Shown piece by piece: positions 10,991 to 22,900 of a DNA stretch of 64,000 nt. The DNA is from Diphasiastrum complanatum (taxonomy: Eukaryota; Streptophyta; Lycopodiopsida; Lycopodiales; Lycopodiaceae). Position 1 is the stretch's first letter. Each line of letters starts with the position of its first letter. The stretch is taken from assembly GCA_029204225.1 (NCBI GenBank), contig CM055100.1, positions 59,084,975 through 59,148,974 of the forward strand, given 5' to 3'. Below the pieces are notes generated by a model. That model did not search any database and had not been told where the DNA came from. It saw only the letters and a program-made list of their open reading frames with translations. The position numbers and the translations under genes are program-made.

Positions 10991-13900
10991 ATGTCAGGAA
11001 AGTGGGATGAAGCACGGTGGACTTGTGGAGGGGCAGCTGCAGCAAAAAAATTCTACCGCTCCACCTCAGCTGCCACCGCGGACGATGTTCCAGATAAACC
11101 TGTCTCGACACTGCCGCCACGTATAGACAAAGCCAAGGTTGAGCTAAGCCTTGCAAAGAGAAATTGCTAGTTTTTAATTTCCCTCTATTCACTATGGAAA
11201 GATTATATGTATGCATCCAATTTAGACGTCAGTCCCGTGCTCACAAGCGGAACTAACTGGGACCTTGAACTGTTACTAGTTATATCACATTCAGTTCTGT
11301 TTCAGGAAACAGTTTGCTATTTTTTCTTCTCATGGATTTAGTTTCTGGTCAGCTAGAAACTTACAATGAGCAGCGAGATTCCTTGCATTTCAAAAAGGCT
11401 GTTTGAAAAAAATTTCTTTGTTCACTATTTTCTTATTTTATGGAGTTGTTTCTTTTTATTGTCCCTTGCCATACCTTATTTCGTTTCCAATGAAGATTTG
11501 CACATGTCAAAGATCTAAATTTTAGTATTGTTGAAGGTATAAAACTTAGTTTGTTCTTTGAAACAATTCTCATTGAATTATGACACATGCTTTGACAATC
11601 TATGTTGCAGAAATCAAAAAGATTAAAGCCTGATAAGTGGCGAGCAGCATTTGACAAAGATGGTAAACTTGTCGGGTTGGAAAGGGTTCTCAAGTCCATC
11701 CTTTCAGGGGTAATGCATTCAAGACGTAATTTCTGCTGCAGACTTTCCTGTGCATGTTCTCTTTCGACCCATTAGCTAATTTGGTAGTTATCTTTCAAAC
11801 TTTGATAGTGATTAATCTATAATCATCAGGATTCATGCGCTTGCCAGGCAACTGATGACCTGCAAATGCTCCATTTTAAATTTACTGCAAGAGGAATCAA
11901 CTGAACGTTGAGTCTGTCCATGTGACCTAGGGAGGATATCACTGAACATTGAGTAAAGTTTCATACAGCTCCTCAAATATCTAGAAGGTCGTAGAACTTG
12001 CTGAAGCCAAAATCGTATGGATTTAGAATACAAGAATCTTCCCAAGCGAAATCATACTTGAAATTCCAAGAAGTTTTGAAAGAAGTGCAAGTTGCAATTT
12101 TAGAATATCAATCATTGTTTTTGATCCTCTTAGCCCCCCATTTGGAAGTTGATTCGGATGGACCTTGAAGGTTCACCAGATTTTGCCAAACAGTTTCCTG
12201 TACTGTCATGTTACTTGCATAATCTTAGTCCTGGCCTGCAACGTGCCTCCTGTCACACATGGTTATGCCTTACCATCATGTAAATTGTACATAAGTTCCC
12301 TGGACATTCTTGTTCTTGCATGCAACTCATTTTTTGACATTTTTGTACCTTGTAGTATCACTTGTGCCTTTTGTACTTGCTTTCTTATCACATGTGTGTG
12401 GTTCTCCTTCACACATGGGCCGTTCTTGCCTTAAAATTCTTTGGCCTCTTTCAACTATTTTTTGACGCTCTTTCAATGAACTTGTTGAATTTTTCAGTGG
12501 TATACCTATACTCTATTGATATCTCAGAGCCACTCCTCTTTTGTCACCATAATCCACCTACTGTTTTTGAAGTATGATCCAATTCTTTGTTAGTACCACT
12601 GGCTTTTATTGATTATACCTTGTATGGGAGCTTGTATGGGAGCTTGTAGTCCTTTTGAATCTCTTCACTTATAGGACTCCCCTTTGAACCCTTAATCTAT
12701 CTCAAGTTGATTTTTGCAATTAGTTTCACACTTCTTAATTCGCCATGTTGAAAAGATGCTAGAAACAAAGATTTTCTGTTTCTTCACAGTATGAACTGAA
12801 TTCTGAATTGGCACAAACTTTAACACAATTTGATTTTTAGAATTTTTGTCAAGGTTCTTAGCACTTGTCCAATATGCATGCTTTTAATGAAGGATATCTC
12901 TCTCAATCATACAATGTGCAACTTGCAAACACTTTTGGTACATCCTTCTTAGAGTTCCATCCATCAGACTCAGTTTGAGGGATTCTCTCACACCACAGTG
13001 CAAACGAGGGATTATCTCACACTGCAGTGCACGTGAGGGATTCTCTTACCCCTGTTGGATAGAATGATTCCACATTGTACAAATTCCTACCATCAGCTCT
13101 GATACCGTGTTGACATTCAAGCATTCATACGTTCTGATACCATATTAGAAATTCACGTTTTCATATGCTCTGATACCATGTACAAAATCTGGGAGGCATG
13201 GATGGCCATTGGCCATACATGCACACACATGTGGAGTACATTTTGACAGCCACAAAATATGATTGCACGAAAAACATGTCACATGCAACTTTGATGCACA
13301 AGACACAAATGCAATACAACTCCGTTGATCAATTACAACAAATGCTCAATTGTAATTTAATTGGTTGGAGGTCAGCTAGATTCTACATCACTCAACACCT
13401 AGCATGCTAAACTTTAGTTTAACTTTGACCACCAACTTTGATTTTGACCATATATGTGTTACTTTGTCGTTTACCATCAATTTGACCGTTGATTTTGACT
13501 TTGACCATGAGGTCACAACATAAATGACACTATTAATTGCTATTAACTTGGGACCTGGACATATGTACGACAATCGTACAACTTTGTCAATTTACCTTAC
13601 CTATTGTAAGAAGAAAGACCAGACATCTTCCAAGCTCCAAAATAAAATCAATAGAACCATGGGTATAAGGGAAATATGCAATGAAAGAAGTAAGAACTAA
13701 AGGAGTTTCGAATTGTCAGAATATGCACCAATAGGTGTTCAATATTTTACTACAAATTAATTAGTACAAGAAGAGCTGAACCAAAGGATTGCCTCATATG
13801 AAGCTATACCAGTAATGGTTTACCAAATCAAGAATTTATGCTCGATCATGAAAGGACTTGTCAAAGAGCTTTAAAAGGTTACCTAAACAAGTACTTCAAA

Positions 13901-16900
13901 AGTTTGTCTCTGCTTTAAAATTTTGTCATGATCTATGAATGAGTACTGACTTCTAAATGCTAGGTAAGAAAGGCAACTTTGAAATTGAGATACAATCAGG
14001 TAGGTGGCAAGTTAACACCTAAGTGCTTTTTTCTAGGTTTAGGAACATTGTTAGGGTTCTTGATTTTTATACCTTAAGAGGAGTAATGGGAGTTATTGAC
14101 CCTGCAAATGCTAGGACTAAAGAGATTATCTTGTTGGAAGGCTGGGTACAAAGAAAATGCAAAAGCGAAGTCCCAAAGCAAATGGAAATGCAAAATCAGC
14201 GCATGCTTGTCAGCTAAGAAAAGGAAAAAGCCATGTGTACATGTTCATATATCTAGGCCAAAAGCAAAGCCTCATTCATAGATCTGTGTTTTTGAGGAAG
14301 CTCAATTTTTGTGAAACAACAGGTAGGGCGTTTGCCTCACAGGGGGCAGGATGCAGGTCTGGCGTTATCGACATGTTTTGGGGCCACGCGTCACCATCCT
14401 AAGTGGTCACGTGTCGTCGGCGGGACCGTGCTTGACGGGACCCACTATGCTAAGCCTACATAGTGGTGGGGCTTCCCTTTTGCCATTTCACTCAGTCTAC
14501 CCGAGAGTTGGTGGATGGAGAGCACGTGCAGTAGCCAGGATGTATCTCCAGGCGAGGAGATGTGTGCTAGGGAGAGCCAAGGGCGATGGCTGGTGGTATG
14601 CGATGCCGGAGGCATGTGGATGTCGATAGCTCTAGTGCATGGGGGTGGGTCGGCAGTGACCCTATGGATGGGCAGATACGGTGCATCGTCAATGGTATGG
14701 GGTGTACGTCAACCTTCAAGGCAATCGGAGATCTAGGGAGTTGTAACGTTTGGTGTCAAAGCCGCCGATTTCCTTTAAGGTGCACATGTTCCCTTTGATG
14801 CCTTTGCAGTTTTTAATTCTCTAGTTAGGGAATGTGGCTGAGAATTTTTCACTTCAATCCTTGTTTCATGTTGATTCTTGGATTGAGTGGGTTTAGTTGC
14901 TGAAAACTAAATTAAGCTTTAGTTTAAACTCGTTTATTTTTTAGCAATGGCTTTGTTGAGTAAATTATAACTATCGTGGTTTTGAGGGATAAACCATTAT
15001 CTTGTAGTTTGATCTATTAAACCTTCAGGTGTGCTTAAGGTTAAAACAAATTACATTTTAAACTTTAACCTTTCTTTTACCCCCCGCCCCCCTCCATTGC
15101 TTCTTTGCACAAAAAAAAATAAAATATAATTGTGGATCTACGCGCTGAAAAGCTGCGCGCTTGTCGCACGGGCTGCGCATTGCGGGGGGTGGGGTCGACC
15201 CCCTCCTTTAACAAGCTATGCTGCAATAGCCGTACGCTGCTGCAGCGTGGAGTCTAAGCGCTACCTCTTCTTTTCCTTTTCTATCTGATGTGTTGTTGGG
15301 GAGGGGAGGAGGTGCACCTCCCCACGGCCCCACACAATCCGTTTTACAAAGTTTTCTAAGTTGTTTGTTTGTGCTCCCTAAGCTCAAGTTAGCCCATTCT
15401 CTTGGTCTTTTGAGCTTTAGTTGTCAGTTTTTGACGGTTTGGACACCGTTGGTCTCCGTTTTCCCTCTAGTTTTTTGTCACCCTTTACTTCTACCATGGA
15501 GTCTCCTATGGAGGTGACTCAAGCCCCAAGCTCGGCTAGAGTTGATAAGGAGGAAATGGCGCATGTGATAAATTTGTTGCAACAACAAATTGTCGACATG
15601 CGGTCTAAGCATGAACGGGGCAGTGACAAGGAGTTCATCCTAGCCTTTGTCTGGAGCATCCTACACTCTTCAGCTACAAGTACACTATGAAGTTTATCAA
15701 TAGTAGGCAAAGTGTTTTGGATGGCAAAGTTTTGGACCAAATTTGTGAATTCATCACTAAGGCCATTTAGGATAACTTGGACAAGCTCATTATCTTGAAT
15801 AGAGGCTAACTCTTTGTTAAGAGACTTGATTCTAAGCACATAATCTGGTGCAATTTTTTTCACTTCTTCTCATGCTTTGCAAAATTTGATTTCTAAGCAT
15901 GAGGACTCTAGAAGTGTTATTGGATTCATAAATAAATTTCAATGAATCTCATGCCTCTTTGGCCGATGTACAAAAAGAAACTTCTTTCAAAAGATCATTA
16001 CTAATATTCATTTTTAAGCAACGAAGTGCTAGCCTAGCTTTCTTCTTAAGAATATCTAATCAACTCTTGTGCAAAGGCCGAGATGAGGGCTATGTCCCAA
16101 TCTCGGCAAGCACTCCTCAGCCCGATATTTACCTCGGAATCTTTTACTGGGGAGAAAAAGAACAGACACCAAGACGTGGTCTTGGCATGGCTTGATCGAT
16201 GGACATCACATTTTCCCATGCACGATCTGCCAGACAGTTCTTGGATTGCCACTGCCATTATGTTTTTACGCGGTAAAGCGTACTATGGTCGCAGGATCTG
16301 AAGGAGCATGCCACAATCCCAACTACTTGGGATGATTTTCAGGTAGCCTTTAAGGTTGCCTTTATGCCAGTCCTTGACGATTTTGAATATTATTGTCGAT
16401 TTGCTACCTTGCAAATGGGGACGAAACCCTTGGACGTGTACTTACAAGACTCCCAAGAGGCTGCGTCACGGTGTGACAGCATTGATGGAGTTCTCCTCAA
16501 ACTTTACTTTATTTTGGGCTTTTCCAAAGAGTATCAATTAGAGGTCCGTCATAATCAGCCACAATCCCTTGAGGATGTAGTGCGTTTCGCTCGAATTTTT
16601 GACGATACACACATGGTAACCCACAAAGAGCAACAGAAGCCTGAATCCAAGCACAAAACTCTTCGGGCCTTTCCTTCAAAAAGGGCAAAGAGAAATTTGT
16701 CGACGAAGCTTCCCCATCGGGAAAGAAAAAGAAGTGATCTCTGTTTGAGAGAGCAGACTTTGACAAGGCCAAAAGCGACGGGTTGTGTTTCTCCTGCATG
16801 GAGAAGGGGCACCTTTCCAAGGACTGCTCGAAGAAACGGAAAAAGGGATGGCCGCTCTTTCAAGGCACCAAGTAATTCTTCAATTTCTTGTATTGATGTG

Positions 16901-19900
16901 TCCTTTAAGGATGAAACTGTTTGTAGTAATTGTTGTTTTAATACTACGATTTTAGACCTCACGACCTCATTCGCATGAATGGGCTCGTTGGTAGCTGTCA
17001 CATGTACTTTGAATCCCTTTGCCCAATGTATGGTAAATTGTAATTATTAAATTGTAAATGGCTAAGTCACCGGCCTGTGGAGACAATTGTAAATTGCAAT
17101 GTAAATATCTGTTATCGTGACTAAATCCGAGATGGCCAAGGGGGTACTGGGTCTCATAAAAGTCTGCTGGACTGACCTCCTAAAAAGTAGGAAAGTTTGA
17201 CCGGTCAACGTGACACGTGTCATATGCTCACTAGGACACTTGGTCCAGTGTATGAGTGACACTTGTCGGACGGTCAATGGACGGGTCAACAGTACATGTG
17301 TCATATGCTCACTGGGACACTTGGTCCAATGCATGAGTGACACGTGTCAGACTGTCCACCTGCTAGCTTGCCTATGTGTCAGGGTACTGCCAAGTGGCAA
17401 GTGTCGGCTGTGCATGGAGTTTGCCATGTGTCGACGTTAGGATGTGTCAGGGTTAAGGGGTGCTTGAGGGGATATAGGGTGAGCCTTGTCAGGCATTCCT
17501 CATTATGATTATGGTATTCCTATGCGGCTATGGTTGGGAGGAGACTTGCAGCAGAGCTCTCATGTTTGCTTGTTGATCTATGTACATTTGCTTGAGATTA
17601 ATAAAGTGACGGATTTGCTGGGTAACTCTGTGTATTTACTTAGGTTTTGTGAGCTTGTGTGCAACAGTAGCCAACCCGTGAGTATTTTATTTGACGACGG
17701 TTCTACTCATAATTTTATTAATGCTAAATTGGTGCAGAAGCTATAGTTGACAACCACACCAAGTGACCACAAATACGTGGTTAGGATAGCGGCGGGTGGG
17801 GAGCAACAGGTCTGGGACCAGTTTGTCCCTCACGTATTGTTGAGGATTCAGAACTATGTAAATAATTTGTCTTTCCATGTTATGAATCTTGATAAGATAG
17901 ACTTAATTCTAGGTAAAGAATGGTTTTATGCTAGGAATGAGTCATTAAAGGGGAAGGATACCAACGGGGTTGGCTCAGTTGGTTGGCTTGGCATCCAAAG
18001 TTTCTTTGGTCCCAGGTTCGAGCCTCCCCTTGGAAGCCAAGAAGCATTAAAGGGGAAGGGTCACGATGCCATTTGGGTACTAGTTGATAGGCTTACCAAA
18101 ATGGCACAGTTTGTTGCAACAAAAATCATTGTCAAAGCTCTAGAACTTGCACAACTCTTCGTTGAAAGTTGTATTGTTTGCCGAACGATATTGTTATTGA
18201 CCGTGATTCCAAGTTCGCTGGCAAGTTTTGGCAGGCAGTCTTTGAGAGACTGGAAACTACCTTATGTCTTTCGTCTACGGATCACTCAAACCGATGGGTC
18301 AGACCGAACGTGTCAACCAGTCGATGGAAGATATGCTTTGTGCGTATGTTTCAAGGCGACAATGAAATTGGAAAAAGTACCTCCCAATGGTTGAGTTCAC
18401 ATACAATAGTATGAAGCATTCTGCCATTAGTCCTTTTATGCTCTTGTACGGCTTTCAGCCTCGTTCCCCTATTTCCGTTAGACTCGAAGGTCTCAAGGTG
18501 CAAGCTGCAGCTGATTTCTTGCAAGACATGCAGAAAATGTTGCAAGTGGCTAGGGAAAGCATTAGATCGGCTCAGGATCGAGCCCAATTCTATGCTAACC
18601 TCGAGAATTTGAGATCGGTGATTGGGTGTATCCCAAAGGACTCTAAGATGCTTCGAACGAGGAAATGCCCGAAGTTATCTCCACGTTATAGCGGTCCTTT
18701 CAAGATTGTTAACAAGATTGGTAGGACTGCGTATCAACTAGAACTCCCGTTGGAACTAAGGTCCATCCTGTTTTCCACGTTAGTCATTTAAAGGAACGAC
18801 TTGGTGGAAAGGACAACCTAATTCCAACTGATGATCTAGTGTTTTTGGAGGATTTGACTACTTTTGTACTGGCTTAAGCGTAAAAGTATTACCAGATGAA
18901 CTCTCAGAAGTGTCTTTGGGCGAGTAATGATTTCTGAATGCTGCAAGAATTTCTGCGTGGAGTAATTTGTTATGTAAAGGCTGCATGAATATTTTGAGTA
19001 GGCAACGGATTTCTTCATGAGTATTCTTTAGAATCTTAAGCCCAAAGTCTAACTTTTGCTGTGGTTCTACGTATTGGTTAGGGCGTCGACCACTGCATCA
19101 GAGGAGAAGTCTGGGAGTTTTTGCTTGGCTGCTATGCATTTGATACCACCTCTGACTACCGACAGCGGCTGCGAGAGGCTCGTAGGTACTATTCATATGT
19201 AATCAAACCTCAAGTTTGCAATTGACATTACACAGATTCTACCAACTCAGCATGCAAATCTTAATATAAAACTGGCTAAGGCTCTTTCCTGGGCACAATA
19301 TGCATCCATGGATGAGAACATGCATTTTGTTTTTCTGATAAAATGTCACTGAAGGTTTTCTCTCAGAAATCACTATGTTAAGTCTATCTTCAGTATTCAA
19401 TACACTTTATTTTTTGTGATATCAAAGTCCACCAACCCCAGTAGCTTCTAGCAGTTCACAGTTTTGATTATGGTTCTAACTTTACATTGTACTTCTAACG
19501 ATTCTCTAAATTCTGTCCTCTAGTTTCGTTTGAATTTGCATCACAAGATGCAGAGGAGCTTATCTGCTGGTTTATGATATTAACTATATACATATTTATG
19601 ACTCTACATAATAGGAGAAATGAGATGTGCTGGCAGGAGTATCTCTTGAAATAAATAAAGCTTGAAGCAGAAGTCCTTTTTTATGCTATCCTGCAGGGAG
19701 CGTTACAAAGAGCTTATTGAACTATGCCAAAGGATGCATGTCAGTATTGGCAGTGGCTCACTTGCTTACACTGTTGGTTCCAAAGTAATGGATGTTCGAA
19801 TAATGTCCAAGGAGAGTGCCAAGAAAGAAGCTAAGCTACGTGTGGAAACTGTCAACTCTGTAGCAAAGTCTCGTCTGGCAAATCTGGATGCGGAAAAGGC

Positions 19901-22900
19901 TGAGCAGATGGCAGAATTTAACAGATTGCAGGATGTGAGCATAAATACAAGCGTTGAAAGTTCTGTCAACTGTTTGGATACTAGACAAGATATTGCATCT
20001 ATTTCAAATTCCAACAGTTTATTGTCTAAGGAGCAGTCAGTTGCCTTCTCCAATTCAGTATACAGTGTGAGCTCTACTGTATTAGATGGTGATGAGGCTT
20101 CAGATTTTCATTCTAATGAACAAGAAACTGGTGTTCTGTCTTCAAGTGGAGAACAAAGTACAAATCATCTTCATTTTCCAGAAAGGACATTCTTACCAAA
20201 TAATGGGAACATGGAAGAAACTAAAATTCCAAAAATTCAAGAAAATGACATGGCTACCCTTGAAGTGGATGTATTACCAGGTGAGGTCATGCACAACTCG
20301 AGCTCTTCCAAATTGAATAGCCAACACGTAAGAGATCTTATATCTGGGTCCATAGGTACTGTCAGTGTTGAGAATCTTGGTGTGCAAAATTCACAAATTA
20401 TGTCTGACCCTGCAAAATCAGGACAAGATACAGATAAAGATAAGTCAAGTGACAGTATGGCTACGAAACCAACACTGGGGCAACAGCTACGTGCTGAAGC
20501 TAGTGAATTGAAAGGAGCTGTTGGCGCAACTTATGCGTCTATGAAGGATGTGAATTCAAATGAAGAAAGGATAGCAGAATGGCTATGGACCCTCCATAGA
20601 ATAGGTGAGTGTGCACTCTAATGAAGATTTTATTTGAGTAGTCTGGTTTTCATACCTTGTGAGTGGGATTGATCCTTAAATTTGTCATGTCTACGATGTT
20701 GCTAGTTCGGAGTGGTTTTATCCATCCATGCCTTCTTTCCTACATGTTAGATGTTAGTGAGGATGCTTCATTGAGAGTTCTTGTCTTATGCAACCTCTCC
20801 ACCAGTATAGCCTCTATTTCTGATCCTGGGACTCTTTAATATCCTATTTACATCAATGCAATCAGATAAGAAAATGACAAGAACTATAGAAAGCAAAATA
20901 TCCAATAGTTTTTGACTTACTGGTTTAGCTTGCATGGACCTTCCTCAAATTATTGTCAATGTTTTATATTTGTCAAATGAGTCTTGTTGTCAATGCCTGG
21001 TATATTTCAAGATTGACATTTCAATCCCGCTGGCATTTTTCTGGGTTATGGTTCCATGCTTGCAGCTTGCAAAGCTACCAACAGTGCATTGTAGTCAAAA
21101 CATGGATGTACTACCCATGTGAGTAACAATCAGTGAGGGGCTGATTGTCAATGTGTCATTTTGGAAATTGATAATGGCCTTTTTAATTGGCACTAGATCT
21201 GGAAGGAGAATCACATTAATTCAGTGACTTATCTCTTGGACTTTCCAGCAATGCTTTTTTCAAATGCCTATGATCATCCTCTTGCTATGATGTTCCGAGC
21301 ACTTGTAGCACTGTTATTCTCCCAGGGGCCTACCATCCTTCACCCCTGAAATCTTGTCCTTCAATTGGCCTTTACCAAGGTTTCAAATGAGATATATTCT
21401 CTTTCTTATTACCGTCAACACTCTCTCTTTTGCTTCTGGCGTGCCAGTCATGGTTGTATTTGATTTTGTCTTTGTTCAACTTCGTTTTTTATGTGGTTAT
21501 AACTTAAGGCTTTGTACTGTGGCAGTGGTGGATGTGGTGAGGACTGACCGACATCTCAAGTTCTATGATGATGCTAAAAATATGGCTCGTATGTCCGATA
21601 TACTAGCAGTTTATGCTTGGATTGATCCTGCAACAGGATATTGTCAAGGTAATGATACTATCTACATGAGAAGACTTGAACTGAGATGTTTGCGTTCAGA
21701 AGAAAGAAATCTTACTTAGAAGTTTTTGAGTCACAGCTTTGCTGGGGATAGGAGGTGGGAAGACTTGAAATGAGATCTTTGCCTTCAGACGAAAGAATTC
21801 TCACTTATTGATCCAGCTCTCAGTGCCTTTAGGTCCAATATTTTGTATCCCTGTTTTGTTTCTATCGTAGATCCAGTGTTATCTTAGAATACACCTGAAA
21901 TTAGTTATTGTAGCGTTCTCCATCAAAGCAAATAATCACAATTTCAGTAACATATCTTTGACATATACACAGGTATGAGCGATTTACTTTCACCCTTCAT
22001 TGTTATCTTTGAAAATGATGCTGATGCCTTCTGGTGTTTTGAGAGCTTGCTCAGGAGAGTGGTAAGGGGTCACCTGATTGACTAGATCTGATGAAATAAA
22101 TTTTGATGATTTTTAGTGCTTTTCCTAGTGACAAGCATACTTGCTGCTAATTGCTGTCCCATTCTTACTAGTGAAATTAATCTGTGGATAAGCCTACTCT
22201 ATTGCTATCAGAGTGACATGTGGTGGATTGTTCTTTGATGTTTGTAGCGCCAAAACTTCCAGATGGAGGGTCCTATTGGTGTGATGAAGCAATTAGAAGC
22301 ATTGGCAAAGATCTTGGAGCTTACAGATATGCATATGTTCAAGCATCTGGCACTCATTGGGGCTGATAACTTCCTGTTTGCATTTCGCATGCTGCTTGTG
22401 CTGTTTCGCCGTGAACTTTCATTTGGTGAAGCTCTTTGCATGTGGGAGGCAAGTTGAACTCACAGTTAAACCCCACCATCTTTGCAACGTGTGTCTAACA
22501 GTTATATTATTCTTTCCAGTTAACATGTTCTAGTTCACCTGCTTTGGCAGCTTGTGATGTTAATTGGAGTGCTTTGTATTTTTTATACAAACTTAATCTG
22601 CTAATCTATCATGTTGATAACTTCTTTTGTGTCTATTATCTGCATTGTAGTTGCCATTTTCAAAGTAGATACTGTAATGCCTTTGACAGATACTAGTATT
22701 TTTTCACGTATTCCAGTGGTCAAATACAGCTCATCACGCCCATAACTAGCTTGTTAGTCATAGTCACAAAGTATTGTCATTCAAACCCTTGAGAATATTC
22801 GAATCGATTCTAGATTCAAATTTTTTTTAAACGGTTCCCAAGTGTCACTCTGTCGATACAATTTGTGCAGTGAGATAGGAATGATTAACATTTGTGTGAT

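Larger units (their letters stand above)
14300..18880 (+). mobile_element. Decayed Ty3-gypsy element inside TBC intron 2
   Basis: A degenerate primer site, TGGTGTCAAAGC (14751-14762), differs from the tRNA-Met site TGGTATCAGAGC at two positions. It follows an LTR-like end TTGTAACG. Gag (15496-16980), protease (17490-17955) and integrase (18060-18870) follow in the usual order on +. Reverse transcriptase and RNase H are absent. A copia fragment and a SINE are inserted in it. No 3' LTR was found before TBC exon 3 at 19082. The element lies in the same orientation as the host gene. Confidence 0.75.

Noticed and set aside
14351-14798. ORFs of 70-92 codons before the gypsy primer site
   Set aside because: They are in the presumed LTR, overlap in several frames, and show no motif.
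17962-18040. A tRNA gene
   Set aside because: A and B boxes are present, but the acceptor stem does not form, and 15-bp flanking duplications show that it is an inserted SINE.
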